Positions 1-11,310 of a DNA stretch of 64,000 bases are shown here, one piece after another. A program made the translations under genes and the position numbers. Under the pieces are notes generated by a model. The model saw only the letters and a program-made list of their open reading frames with translations. It had not been told where the DNA came from and did no database searches. Each line of letters starts with the position of its first letter. Within the stretch, counting starts at the first letter, position 1. The DNA is from Symsagittifera roscoffensis. Its lineage: Eukaryota; Xenacoelomorpha; Acoela; Convolutidae. Where the stretch lies: contig NC_087065.1 in NCBI RefSeq assembly GCF_963678635.1, positions 68,140,956 through 68,204,955 of the forward strand. Reading direction: 5' to 3'.

Positions 1-525
1 CAATCTTCATTTGATTCAAATTTGGTATATAATGGCATGGAAAGTGTCTTTAGAAAACTTATGGGCCGGTCCACCAAAATTGGCATCGTAATATAGTCCT
101 GAAGGGGGACCCTTTGGTTATTGGTTAGTGATGGAGTCGAATTCTTGAGAGGGGATTGGGTTTGGATGGGGGGCGGGCGGCTCGTCTTTCTCTAAATCCG
201 CTAAGACTATAAATCTGACGTGCTTTTTTGCTACTTCTATTTTTTTTGTCAAAAAGCGCAAAGCGCAAAAATGAGTCTTATACCTTTTTTAGCCAAAATC
301 TCAAGTATCTTAAACAGGAAACCGGAAAAACTATTGCTCAAATCTGATTCTCTGAAATTCAATGCGTTGACAAACATAATCTGAATAACTGCTAATTTTT
401 GCCCTGCTAATTTCTGCTGGGCGGAATGCATAAAGCGTTTAAATATTCTCATCAGATTAAAACTTGATTAATAAAATAATAAGTTTTTTTCGATTCGAAA
501 TTACTCGTAACACTAAATTGACCAG
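1..525. other. GPCR 3' flank, no gene seen
   Basis: AT-rich sequence downstream of the receptor stop codon. Positions about 95-190 carry a G-rich segment related to those at 2814-2905 and 4500-4600 (shared AAGGGGGACC and GGGGGCGG-type words). No clear polyadenylation hexamer for the minus-strand gene was found. Confidence 0.5.
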
Positions 526-1222
526 CTATAACCTATCAGTTGGTACATCTTCTGCATAAGAGCTGGCCAGCAGATGACTGGCCAGTCTCAAAATTGTATC
601 TTCGTCCAGCAAAACTGCTTCACTCGGTTCCCTTTCAAGGTCAACTCGAACCTGTTCGCTTTTGCCGGGTTGAATTTGCTGTATAACTGCCTGCTCATTC
701 ACCCATTGAACTCTGTACACTGGCCGTGGATCCGTATCATTATCTCCGTCAGTGTTTTTGGATCCAAATTTAGCCTGGATAATTTTGCGCGCCAAAATAT
801 TTAGTTCAATATTGTCATCTCGAATCTTATTTTGCTGTTGTTTTAAATTGGGAGAAATTATAGGTTTATTCGGTTGGTTCCCATGATTACTTGCCTGATG
901 CTGACTCACTGGTCGAGAAAACATCATTTTCAGAGCATCTCTGAACATTTTCTGAAGAAGGAACGTCAAAAACGAAAATGTCAAATTCAGAGTCAGAAGA
1001 AAGAAATTAATATCTCGAGTGATTTGTCGCAAAGTGTTTCGTGTCTCGGCAGAAGGGACTAGTTTTAAAATGAGTTTACTAGTTCCGAACACCACACGAA
1101 GAGTGCTGCAAATTGCAATTATGCATGTGAAGATTACGAAGCTTGAGCCGCAGAGAATGAAACCTTTTGTTGTTGTTTCCTCGGTTCTGTCTGTTGATGT
1201 AGAAGTGTTTATGTCTAGTTCT
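526..1222 (-). CDS. GPCR exon 3 (TM6, TM7, C-terminal tail)
   Basis: Starts after a TTTTTCAG acceptor (complement of 1223-1230); its first base completes the Arg codon (CG/A) from exon 2. It codes two hydrophobic helices (TM6, TM7), a basic amphipathic stretch like helix 8 (LLQKMFRDALKMM), and a polar tail ending at a stop at 526-528. The frame stays open ~40 bp upstream of the acceptor by chance; the splice is chosen for phase and pyrimidine tract. Confidence 0.83.
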
Positions 1223-4200
1223 CTGAAAAACGCACAAAACTTTTTTAAAAAACTCGAATACACAGTTGCTCTGTAATCGACTCAGAAGGTTCTGACTACG
1301 GGTCTTAGTCGTTAAATATTTAAATCTATCAACAAAAATTTTCCAATTTCGGCCAAGTATTTTTATTTCCAATTTCGGCCAAGTGTTTCTCTCGTTTTTT
1401 TTTCCAGTGAGAAGAGAAGAAAATATAAAACTGGCAGACAATAAATTTAGTTTCCCCTAGTAGGAGTACTAAAAGCTTCTTGTTAAACAATTTTTTCAGG
1501 CGAAACTATTTTTGACAGTCGGTGTAATCAACTTTTTAATAGATGGCTGAGCACACATAGGACCAAGTTGTCCCAGCCCTTTTCTGTTTCGCAATAAAAT
1601 CTAAAAATATTGATTTGAAAAAGTTTTTGTTATTTTTTTGTAAGACTCGCGATTATTTTGAACTTGTTTACCTCCGAAAATTTATCTGTTTGCTGATTGG
1701 TTTTTATTCCGATAATAAGTGAATGCTTCATTTCATTTTCTGAAGTTTCTTGTGACAATTAAAATAAGTATTGCTTTTAGCTTCCCCCCATTCAGGGATT
1801 CGGTACCATTTTTGGTACTATTTTACTATTTCCATTTTTGCTCGACTAGTCGTAAATTTTTTCCAGAAGGCGCGGAATGTTTGCTTATTTTAAGGAGGAT
1901 GCAAAACCGTAATACTTTAGTCTAAAACTTCTGAAGACTGCCAAAAATGGTTTTTTATCCTGATTTTTTTCATTTTCCTGCGGTGCAGGAAACTATGATT
2001 CAATGGGAGAGCTCGGAAAATAAGCTAATTCGACTTAAAAAAAATGTCGATAAAACTTTTTTCAGATGACCAAGGCAGTCGCGGATCTAGGAATTCTCGA
2101 GGGGCAGGTGCGGATCTAAGAATTTTGAAAATTTTGTCGATCTTTTTGAGGTCAACCAAATTGATTTTCTGAGCTCTCCCAAAACACTATAAAGACCCTA
2201 ATTTGAACAAATTTTTGAAAAAAGGCCAGATAAAGAATTTTTGAAGAAAAAAAAACATGCAAAATGGCGTTTTTGGGCATTTTCTCAAAATGTCAATAAA
2301 AAAACCGCGTTTTTTGGCGCGCACTCGCCCCTTTAGAATTAGTAAAGATTGGCGCCGAAGGTGCCTTTTGGAACCAGTTTAAAACTAGTATTTATAACCA
2401 ATTCTATTCTTGATAAAACTATCTCAATAAATTATTACTTACTAACCAATCATGATCCATAACTAACACTGACAACTATTGGTAGAGCTGAAACTACTTG
2501 TTGTAGTTTCAGCACCAGAACAATTTGAATATAACTTAGAAGACAGTTGTTCTTCTTTGGAACAAGTTCCAGATATCTAACCCGCAAATACTTATATACG
2601 CTAGATCTATTGAGACTAGGAGATATAAGAGTAAAATTAAGATTGGTATTAGACTAAGAAGTTGCACGAAGCTATCCGGCCGAAACTAAGATAGCGTGAC
2701 AAACAGACGGTGTACCTTATCTGAAATTACTCTATGAGTGAGACACCCCGGACATAAACTCACCTTTGAAAAATTTTAAGGTCAGTCAGCTAAAAATCGA
2801 TATGTCAGAATAGTACAAAGGGGGACCTTTTGGGTCGGCAGGGGGTAGAATCCCTAAAGGGAAGCATCCGCCCCCCGCCCCTAACTAAATCCGCTACTGG
2901 GCCTGCATGCAATATACCAGAAAATATTTATGCCATGATATTTCTGTGCGCTCCATTTTTTTCTAGGTAATTTGGCAATATATTTTCAAACGCTTTAGAA
3001 TTAGCCGTATCAAGTTCGCATTAATGAATAATCTATTAGCGTTTAAATGAAAGCGTCCCATTACTGCTTTCAAGACTCTGAAAAGCGTCTGAGAACTTGC
3101 CTTCCAGCCCAAAAAAATCAGTTAGAGGAAGTGGACTATGAAAGGTGAACAAATGGAATTCAAATAAGTAACAAAAAACCACACAAACTCAATGCTCTAT
3201 CGAACCACATTGATATCTCGAATAAATTAAAACTAAACAAAGGTGGTCGGGGCAGGGAATGATGCGAGCATTGAGATAAAAGCAAACTAATTTAACAAAA
3301 AAAAACAAAAAGTATTCAAAAACTTTTTCATTAATTGTTCAACTTTGAGGCCCTTTCTTGAATTTGATTTAAATATAGTTTAACAAACCCTATAAAATAG
3401 TTGCAATCTTCTGCAGGAAAAATGAGTACTAAAAATGAAATCTATTTTTTTGCGGATTTCGATTCGCAATTCAAAGGGCTTGATTAAACATTTGACTCAA
3501 CCTCACATGAACTTTGACTAGGGAACCTAAGTTTGCGTAAAAAAGATTTAGGTCATACTTTCTTATCACCCCTGGAATCACTCCTAGTCCTCAAATGAGT
3601 GAAAAATTGATTTCTGATGAAATTTACAGTTAAGAGTCAATTAACTTTGTTCAGATTCGTTGGCCGGAAAGATTATTGACAATATTTTGGCATTAATTTA
3701 ACATACCGCAATTTTTTTCTGATGGCACGAATGAATATTGCAATTGATATGACCGGAAACAGGAAATACATTCCGACAGTACCAGTCAAAACATAGGCCA
3801 TCTGCAACAACATCGCCTCTTCTCGCACTAACATGCACATCATTTGCTCATCATCCCCGGGACCCATGAGAAAAGCAGCTCCGGACGTCGCCACAGCACT
3901 GGCTGACAAATTTATAACCAGAGTTTTGATCGGATATGATAAATTGTACATGTATTTTCGCTGGTATAAATTGATGTTTGAGGCGGCCAAGTATCGATCG
4001 AATGCGAGGATCACTAACTGGTTCTGAGCAGCTAATGCGACTGTTAAGCTGACCCACAGCCAGTAGTTGCAAAAGGGACCGAAGCCTCGATTGCCGAGTC
4101 TGAAACTAAATTAAGAACCAAATTATTGTCAAATAAGTTATATTACTTTTCAAGTTCACACATCAATACTTATTTTTGTATCAAATATTCGATTAAAATT

Positions 4201-6699
4201 TTCTAAGGTATTTATAAGCCCTCCTAATGTCTAAATGTTCCTGCTGAAAAGGAACCTTAATTATTTTAGCCAGTTTTGCATTGTTAGTTTTTGAGATCAA
4301 CCGTACAACTCCAACCCCCTCCCATTCGACTTAGGGGGGAAATAAGAAGATAATTTTAATGAGAATGTTTTATCACCTCAGAGTAGCGCGCCAAGGGGAA
4401 AGGGGGCGACAGCTTCCCCCTCAATAATTTTTGCCAATTTTTTCCAATGGATCCTCTGGTAATTTGGTAAAGGGTCCTTCGGTAAATTTTTACAACCATT
4501 TTTGGCTGGTCAGCAGGGGCGGATTCGAGGGGGGGGGGCGGGGGGTGCGGACGCCTGTTCCTCAGGGATTCGACCCCCTGCCTACCCAAAGGGTCCCCCC
4601 TTTGGTACTTTTTAAGAAATCCATTTTTGGCCGACCAACCCTGAAATTTTTCTAAAGGCGCCTTGGGCGCCAATATTTACTTACTTTGAGGGGGAGCGCG
4701 CGCCAAAAAAACGCGATTTTTTGTCAAATTTTTTTAAAATTTGCTCAAAAACTGTTTTTTTGACCTGTTTTTTCAAAAATTGCCTGCGGCGCAGAAAATT
4801 GCCAAAACAGCGTCTTTTTTAGTGCTGTAGGAGAGCTCGGAAAATCAATTTGGTCGACCTAAAAAAAAGGTCGTCAAAGTTTTCGAAAATGTTTTGAAAA
4901 TACGTCCCCCCTCGAGAAAATCCTAGATCCGCCCCTTCTGGTCAGCCTCAAAATTTTTCAAAAGGCGCCTTTGGCGCCTATAGAGCCAAATTTAAGCGGG
5001 AGTGTGCACCAAAAAAAAAACGCGATAAAAAATTTTGCTTCAGTTTTGCTTTTTCACGCAAAAAAATACATTTGCGTAACCTCTGTCTAAAAAACTCAAA
5101 ACAAGATTGCTAATATTAAGGCAAAGCTGTGAATTTTCCGACCGATTGTCATTTAATGTCTTTGGAACAGATTTGAAAAACAGCAATTGAAAAGTGTGAT
5201 ATTTTTTTCAACAGGAGACGAATATGTCTCCTCACAGACTATGTCAAGCACAGAAGGATGCTCTTGGCATCTAGTAACACATTAATAAAACCAAACATCT
5301 TGCTTCATTTCATCTTGGAACAATTCATGAGCGGAATATTTAGCAGCTCACGCGTCAATAGCACGAAATATATCGCACTTTAACTGAACAAAATTTGCCG
5401 ATTTTAAAATATTCAAATCCCCTAACTTTTCGATTATGATCTCAGGTATTTATCTTAAATCACTTTGAGCTCAAGACACCACTGTCACTGGTTTTCAATT
5501 GATACGAAACTTCTGTTCAACAATGGCAAGTTAAAAAGTCGAAATTGGTTCGGAGAAAAAAACCACCCTTCGAAAGTCGGAACAATAAGGAATAAGCTGA
5601 AACATTTATGCTAGTTTTTGGAAAAAGGTCCGTGATTTACTCAAACATGTGTGTCAGGTGTTTTTAAACTTTACTTTGTTCCAATTTAAATTTAGCGTTA
5701 ATCAGTGGTCAATTATTACAAACTTTTATGAAGGTTCAATCGAGCTCAAGCTGAGATTTTTTTTCATAAATACAGGATTGTTATTTGTTTTGTTAGCTGT
5801 TCATAGTTATTTTAGTTAATTGTAAATGACTTTTTTGTTGATCAATTGTAAAATGAGCAATGCAAACACCATCATCAACCAAATTGTTGACACGTACGTT
5901 GCGAAGGAAAAAGTTTTAAATTGTTCTTGTGTTTTATCTCTTGGCTACGATTTAAATATCGGAGCTAAAAATTGATGATTTGCTTGTGTTTTTTTTGCTT
6001 TAGCGTTGACATAGAAGCATTGTTATGAATAATGGAATAAAAAGTTTCGCTCAAAAAATTGCTAGTTAAAAAGTAAAACCTTGTCTGGAGAAAAAACCAC
6101 TCGGAGCTCATATATTCCCTCACTTTTTTTTGAAAGTCGGAACAATAAAAGGCAAGTGAAACCTTCTCGGTCGAAAAACTCCTCGGTCAAACTCGCTCGA
6201 AACGTTTTTACTCGATCGATTTTGGTCGAATTATTTTTCCTCAGTCGAATTCGATCAAAATATACTTCCTCAGTCGAATATAGTCGAAAAATAGGTAGCT
6301 TGGGTCGAGTCGGTCGAAACATATCGAGCTTGGGTCGAGACAGTCGAAACATACCAATTTTTTGGTCGAGTCGGTCGAAACATAAATCGCAAACCTCGAT
6401 CCGGGAGCTAAGTAACCGAGGAGGGACTAGTTAAAAAGATCCCTTTTTTCTACTAATTGATTATAAGTTAGGTCAACTTACGATGTGGCCACTAGAATTG
6501 CGATTGAATCAGTGATTGCGACCATTAACATGCAGCTCAAACATGCCCGAGTGATGCCGATTTTGAAAAGAGCAGTTCCAATTAGAATATTGCACAAGAG
6601 AGCCAGGAAAGGAACACCTGTTATCAGGGTTGCCATCACTTGTAAAACAGGATAAGGTGAAAGAAGTTCATCTTCATCGTCATAACTGTTGTTTGTCAT
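526..6699 (-). CDS. Rhodopsin-like (class A) G protein-coupled receptor, three exons
   Basis: Three minus-strand segments splice in frame (6699-6482, 4099-3707, 1222-526) into 435 codons. This is a seven-helix plasma-membrane receptor; the ligand is unknown. Seen: a short acidic N-terminus with an NNS glycosylation site at residues 3-5; TM1 about 17-45 with N37; TM2 about 50-75 with D64; C83 at the top of TM3, exactly 25 residues before R108 of a DRY motif (107-109); TM4 about 129-150; C161 in the second extracellular loop, a likely disulfide partner of C83; TM5 about 170-196 with P188; TM6 about 224-249; TM7 about 272-292; then a ~140-residue Gln/Asn-rich tail. Both introns are phase 2. Odd: TM6 lacks the usual CWxP and TM7 lacks NPxxY (it has N-L-T-F-S). 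The start is the ATG at 6699, with an in-frame stop upstream; an extra 5' non-coding exon cannot be excluded. No subfamily is assigned. Confidence 0.85.
1772..2368. repeat. GC-rich dispersed repeat, copy in intron 2
   Basis: Shares with 4356-5050 the words GAGAGCTCGGAAAAT, a 'gcggatctag' stretch, a 'ggcgcc...ggtgcc' stretch and an 'aaaaaacgcg' stretch, with the same spacing pattern. Strongly diverged; boundaries approximate. The solo LTR has inserted at its right edge. Confidence 0.5.
2369..2762 (+). mobile_element. Solo LTR of the large gypsy family
   Basis: Aligns end to end with the LTRs at 25963-26372 and 49272-49681: it starts TGGAACC, ends AACTCA, and shares a 'tagactaagaagttgcacga' block and a 'gatagcgtgac' block. 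Flanked on both sides by CCTTT (2364-2368 and 2763-2767), a likely 5-bp target duplication. It lies antisense to the receptor gene. Clearly older than the full element, with many substitutions and a shorter length (394 vs 410 bp). Confidence 0.85.
3707..4099 (-). CDS. GPCR exon 2 (TM3 to TM5)
   Basis: 393 bp bounded by a TTTCAG acceptor (complement of 4100-4105) and a GTATGT donor (complement of 3701-3706). It begins with the base completing the split Ser codon of exon 1 and ends with two bases of an Arg codon. It contains the TM3 cysteine (FCNYW), the DRYLA motif, the loop-2 cysteine and the TM5 proline. The frame is open and reads through both splice junctions. Confidence 0.87.
4356..5050. 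repeat. GC-rich dispersed repeat, copy in intron 1
   Basis: Contains long G runs (about 4516-4545), alternating ggcgcc words and AT homopolymers. It is related to 1772-2368 and to fragments near 95-190 and 2814-2905. Short open frames on both strands here are low-complexity and not credible genes. Confidence 0.5.
5095..5593. repeat. Dispersed ~0.5 kb repeat, copy 1
   Basis: Diverged copy sharing the start 'aacaagatt', the central 'cttggaac...' and '...acgcgt...' blocks, and the tail 'gttaaaaagtcgaaatt...cgaaagtcggaacaa' with the copies at 8745-9288 and 9772-10322. No coding potential recognised; probably a non-autonomous element. Confidence 0.6.
6058..6152. repeat. Dispersed ~0.5 kb repeat, 3' tail fragment
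   Basis: Only the tail block is present ('gctagttaaaaagt' to 'gaaagtcggaacaataaa'), immediately followed by the GGTCGA tandem repeat. Confidence 0.6.
6160..6395. repeat. Degenerate GGTCGA-rich tandem repeat (~30 bp period)
   Basis: Successive units carry 'ggtcgagtcggtcgaaacat' and variants; the clearest three units lie between 6300 and 6385. Open frames across it on both strands are repeat artefacts. It starts directly at the end of the dispersed-repeat tail. Confidence 0.7.
6482..6699 (-). CDS. GPCR exon 1 (N-terminus, TM1, TM2)
   Basis: Codes residues 1-72 plus two bases of residue 73. The ATG at 6699 is followed by MTNNSYDDEDELL. It ends at a consensus donor GTAAGT whose first base is complement 6481. 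The open frame hits a stop right after the donor, as expected for a true exon end. Confidence 0.85.
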
Positions 6700-6714
6700 C
6701 TCCGAGTTATACAA

Positions 6715-7571
6715 TTTAGTAAAACATACGTAATTGAATTATAATCGTTGCATTATGAATGCGTAATTTTGAACTCGACAAACAAAATATCTAAAACATA
6801 AAGGGTTTTGGCTCTAGTTTTTTTAAAATTTATTAGAATTTCACTGTCGCGAAGAAAACAATAGGAAGAAATATATTGATTGGACATCTATAATTATGCG
6901 CCAGGAAAAAATGTCAAAAATAATTGGCTCGCGATTTTAAATTTTCACTTTAAAAGTTATTCGTAGAGTTTGATTTTTTTGTACGTTGGTTTTAATTGAG
7001 AAACAATGATAGGATAGGTAAAAATAAAACAGGATATCAAGTCGCTGTTGATTATCACTTGAATGAAATTTTTCTTTACTATATTCTCAATTGATTTTCC
7101 TTAATTAATATGCTTTAATTATTTCTTTGAAGCCCAAACACAGGAATCATTGTGCCATTTTACAGACATACCAGTTTTCTAGAGATTAGAAAAAAAAGGT
7201 TAAAAAAATCAACAAAACTTGTATAAATAAAACGTACGTTAATCGAAAAATTAAAGCAAGATAAAAGTAGCAAAAATATATCCAAAATTGCTTTTAAGAG
7301 AATTAGAATTCCAGGAACTAACTATTCTCGTAATTCAGAGCACGCGGTGCTAAAATTCTTTCAATTCAGTTTTGATAAGGACGCAGTTTTTTAATCTATT
7401 TTATCTACTGAAAGAAACCTTTCTTTTTCCGTTGAAGATAAAGAAACGAATTTAGATTATGAGGCTAATAATTGGACCAAGATTTTCTTTTTTGTCTGAT
7501 TTGTCGATAAGACTTCTAACAGTTGATTTAAAAAAACTCCCTTTAAAACAAAGGCTGATCAGGTACAGGTA
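6715..7571. other. AT-rich upstream region of the GPCR
   Basis: 5' flank of the receptor gene (minus strand). No coding exon or clear core promoter can be supported by eye. Confidence 0.4.
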
Positions 7572-8488
7572 CAGTCACGGGACAAAGACGTTGCAATTAT
7601 TTGATTTAAGCGAACAAATGAACAAATTTGTTCTTCACATTTTTGTCGCTTTCTCTGTAACTATTTAGGGTATGGGTTTGAAGTTTTGACTGATGCTAGG
7701 TGAAATAATTTTGAAGAAATTTTTTCACTGAAGGAGTAAAATAGCCAATACATCATAAATAGTTTCAGAAGTTTTCTCGCTGTAGGAATATCTTCTCAAA
7801 CAAGACAAAGAAATTGGATTCATAGGCTTTTAGTTAAAGAAAAGCCTTTGAATTTTATTTGGTCTTGATGACGCCAAAAACGTCGCCAGACGAAAAAAAA
7901 ACTGAAAGAGTTACTTGGTCCGGTGTCAAAAGAATTGAAAGAGTTACTTATTCCTTAGGCAAAAAAAACGGTCTTGTCTGTTTTTACGATTGGGAAATTG
8001 AAAAATATTGGGCGCTTCTACCAGAAAAATACAAATGAAATTTTAGAGACAACATAACTATTTTTGGGAAACTTTTGCATAGAACAGTTCTTCTGGTGGC
8101 TTAATTCGATCATCAGCTAAAAGTTTTCAGTGCAGAAAAAAATAACTCTTTCAGTTTTATGCCAGTCGTTTTTTAGCAACAAAAACACTAAGTCAAGCTC
8201 AACAGCTTCCCAGAGAGACAATTTGATTGAGCCATGAATTCAAAGTCTTAGTGTTGTTTGTAAGGATGTTTCCAGAGACAGAACAAATCTGAAACGAATA
8301 TTGATGTACAGGTTATTTTACGCTTTCAAAATAAAATTTCTCATATTTTGACCCGGCTAAGTCTTTCCATCTAGCTTGAATTTAAATAATACTAAATAGT
8401 TACAAGTAAAAACGACAAAAACATTTGATAAACTTATTCATTAGCTCGATCAAATCAAAAAGTTGCAGCTTTTTTGGACCCGTGACTG
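7572..8488. mobile_element. Tc1/mariner-type element with long inverted repeats
   Basis: 917 bp bounded by inverted repeats beginning CAGTCACGGG, flanked on both sides by TA (7570-7571 and 8489-8490). The repeats extend about 100 bp (7572 to ~7669 and ~8392 to 8488), including matching 'ttgcaa/ttgatt' and 'tgtaactatttag' blocks. The CAGT terminus plus TA duplication is typical of the Tc1/mariner superfamily. No transposase frame was recognised inside, so it is probably non-autonomous or a decayed internal-deletion copy. Confidence 0.75.
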
Positions 8489-8744
8489 TAATTGTAAACA
8501 GAAATGAAAAACCACCCTATGGGAAACTAATATGGTGTGTTTACTAGTTTTATTTAAGAAATTAGACCAAAACAGTCGACCAAAACAGTTAGACCAAAAC
8601 AGTCGCAGAGGATTTTTTGATATTTATAGTGTATACAATTTATATTAACAGTTTATTGTTATAATAGTTTTCAGCTGTGATTCGGACTCCACATAAAAAA
8701 TTTCTCTGTTTAGATCTGATCTCAAAAAATTGAAATGAAATACA

Positions 8745-9288
8745 CAGAAAAACAAGACTGCTCGTATCAGGGCAAAGTCGTGAATGTTCTGACTGCCTTT
8801 TAAGCTTTATGAAGTAGTAATAACATTAAAAAAATTTACAATAATAAAATGAAATGAAAAAAAAAATTCTAAAATTTGCAATTTTCTTCAAAAATCATCC
8901 CCGCACACGCCACATAAAGTATAAATGAATAGATTTCGCTCCTTGTAACAAATCAATTATGGCAAATAAGCTTCTTTCAACCAACTTGGAACGATTTCTA
9001 AGGCGGATTAAATCTCCGCTTAGTCGTTAATTGCGCGAAATAAATCGCGCGTTAATTGTCACAAGTTGGCCAAATTGGTGGCAACCTTTCAACCTCCATA
9101 ATTTTTTAAAAAATGATCACAGGTAAAATATCTTTTCAAATTTAAGCTCAAGACAACAATACCTTTTGAAAGATATTTAAAAAATTCCATCAAAATTGGC
9201 TAGCTAAAAAGTCGAAATTTGTCTGAAGAAAAAAACGCACTCCGAGCCCAAATATTCCATTGCTTTCCTATCGAAAGTCGGAACAACA
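8745..9288. repeat. Dispersed ~0.5 kb repeat, copy 2
   Basis: About 80-85% similar by eye to 9772-10322. Shared blocks include 'tcgctccttgtaaca', 'ggcaaataagcttct', 'ggaacgatttctaag' and the tail 'atcgaaagtcggaacaa'. It contains a short palindromic 'gcgcgaaataaatcgcgc' stretch. Confidence 0.75.
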
Positions 9289-9771
9289 AACAGTTTAAAT
9301 AAATATTGCGTTAGTGAAAACAGTTTTCCCCATTTCTTTCCTTAATTTGCATTTTTGGTCTGGCGGATTTGGGCCACTTTTTTATTCCATCTATCTATAA
9401 TGGGAAAAAGAAGCTTTTGACACCCTGGTGTTTTAATTCCCTCCATAAAGTTCATAATAAAATACATAATAAGATATAAAATACATTATATAAGACATAA
9501 TAAAAATACATCCGGAGAGACCAAATGAGAAAATCTATGGAATTTGTATGATACTGATGGCAGTTTCTCTAAAAAGAAAAATAATTTGATCTAATTGATT
9601 CTTTTCTTTTTAGTTATCTGAAAAAGAAATTCATGCTTTTTTTGCTTTCTGCAGAAGTCCAATTGGATCTTCTTAACCATCCCTCCCCTCGTTTCAAAAA
9701 AAGAGGGGGTGTTAGGAGATTTAGTTTTTGGATGTTATTCGATCAATCAGATAGCAGAAAAAAAATCTCAA

Positions 9772-10322
9772 TAGAAACAAGACTTCTCGTATCAGGGAGA
9801 AGCCCTGAAAGTTCCGCTGCCTTTTAACGTTTATGGAGCAGCTCTAACATAAACAAAAAAAATAAGCAAAAAAAAACAAAATGAAATTTTTTTTCTAAAA
9901 TCTGAAAATTTTTCTATGAAAATTATCCCTTCACACGCCATATAAAGTACAAAACAATAGATTTCGCTCCTTGTAACAATTCAATTAGGGCAAATAAGCT
10001 TCTCTCAACCGATTTGGAACGATTTCTAAGACGGATTGAATCTCCGCTTACGCGTTAAAAGCGCGAATTATATCGCGCGTTAATTGTCCCAAATTGGTCA
10101 AAATGGCCAAAATGGCAATCTTTAAACCCTCATAACTTAACGAAAAATGATCACAGGTGAAATATCGTTTCAAATTTGAGCTCAGGAAAACAATACCTTT
10201 CGAATGATATAAAAAAATTCTGTCAAAAATGGCTAGTTAAAAAGTCGAAATTTGTCTGAAGAAAAAAAAAACCCACCCCGAGCACAAATATTCCGTTACT
10301 TTCGTATCGAAAGTCGGAACAA
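9772..10322. repeat. Dispersed ~0.5 kb repeat, copy 3
   Basis: Best partner of the copy at 8745-9288, same orientation and length. The 'gcgcg...tatcgcgcg' central motif is kept. Confidence 0.75.
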
Positions 10323-11310
10323 AAACTCTGCGAGTATATATTTTTTTGCTAATTAAGTATAATAGATCAAAACAAAATTGCAGGCAACGAAGCCATTTTG
10401 CATACGTCAGTACAAGTACGTCAGATATTTTTCAAATTACGAGCGGTAAAAGTTACTTCTCTTGGTCTTTTTTCAACTATTGACACTCAGGAGCCTGAAA
10501 TTGGCATACTTCTTTCGACTTCAACCCTAAAAGGGTGCAATAAACTTTGGAATAGCCATCAGTTGTGTTTTTCTGGCCCAATTTTGGCTATCTTGATGAA
10601 ATATCGTAAAAGGGCCAAACTTAGTATCACATTATCAAAAAAATTGTTTCGGGATGAGAAAAACAGATCTCAATTGTTTTTAGTTTTCGGTCTAATTTAT
10701 GCAATACGATATGAGGTGTTATGAATATCTTACCTAATTGAATCCCATTTTTTCAAGAAAAAAGTTAAAGGATTTTCGGACAAAAATGCTATAAAAAGAA
10801 AAAAAATGAATCAGTTTTTTTGTCATTTTTCCAATCTTGTTTTTTGAGTTTTTGTTTAAATCTGTTTGCTAAGAACAATCTGTGTGATTTGCATAGCAAC
10901 TAGTTGTTTTTGAAGTTGAACTTGAGAGGAATTATGAAGTACAAATTACCGCTTTTGATGAAAACGGAATGACTTTTGACAGAGCATTAATAATCGCCGA
11001 TAACAATGCAGACTAAAAAGAGGTAACAATTACCATTTGATCAATTATCATCTATTTTTTTTAAATTTTAAAATGAAAAAAAGGTCTTTTTCCTCCCCCC
11101 TCCCCGACCTGCAATTTTTTATAATTGAAAATACTGTTCACATTGTCCGATTGTCATGAAAATTGACATGCCGATAAATTAGGCCATGACAAACATATTT
11201 GATCCTCATAATCAATCTTGTGAAACCACTCGTTAGAACATGAAATTGATGCTTGTGTGAGATAGGAGAGGGGAAGGAAAAAAACATTGCACTGCAAATT
11301 TAATGCTCCA
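10323..11310. other. AT-rich stretch, nothing recognised
   Basis: A 108-codon plus-strand open frame at 10398-10724 has no recognisable domain and no splice or codon support. A C-run near 11090 is the only marked compositional feature. Confidence 0.4.

Larger units (their letters stand above)
1223..3706 (-). other. GPCR intron 2 with nested repeats and solo LTR
   Basis: 2,484 bp intron, donor GTATGT, acceptor TTTTTCAG. It contains a divergent copy of the GC-rich repeat (about 1772-2368), a solo LTR (2369-2762) and a short G-rich fragment (2814-2905). The remainder is AT-rich with nothing recognised. Confidence 0.75.
4100..6481 (-). other. GPCR intron 1 with nested repeats
   Basis: 2,382 bp GT-AG intron. 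From its 3' end (low coordinates) it holds a GC-rich repeat (4356-5050), a copy of the ~0.5 kb dispersed repeat (about 5095-5593), a 3' fragment of the same family (6058-6152) and a GGTCGA-type tandem repeat (6160-6395). No additional exon was recognised. Confidence 0.75.

Noticed and set aside
4356-4673. Open frames on both strands in the G-rich repeat
   Set aside because: Low-complexity Pro/Gly coding from G runs; mirrored on both strands.
10398-10724. 108-codon plus-strand frame
   Set aside because: No recognisable domain, next to a dispersed repeat, no exon signals.
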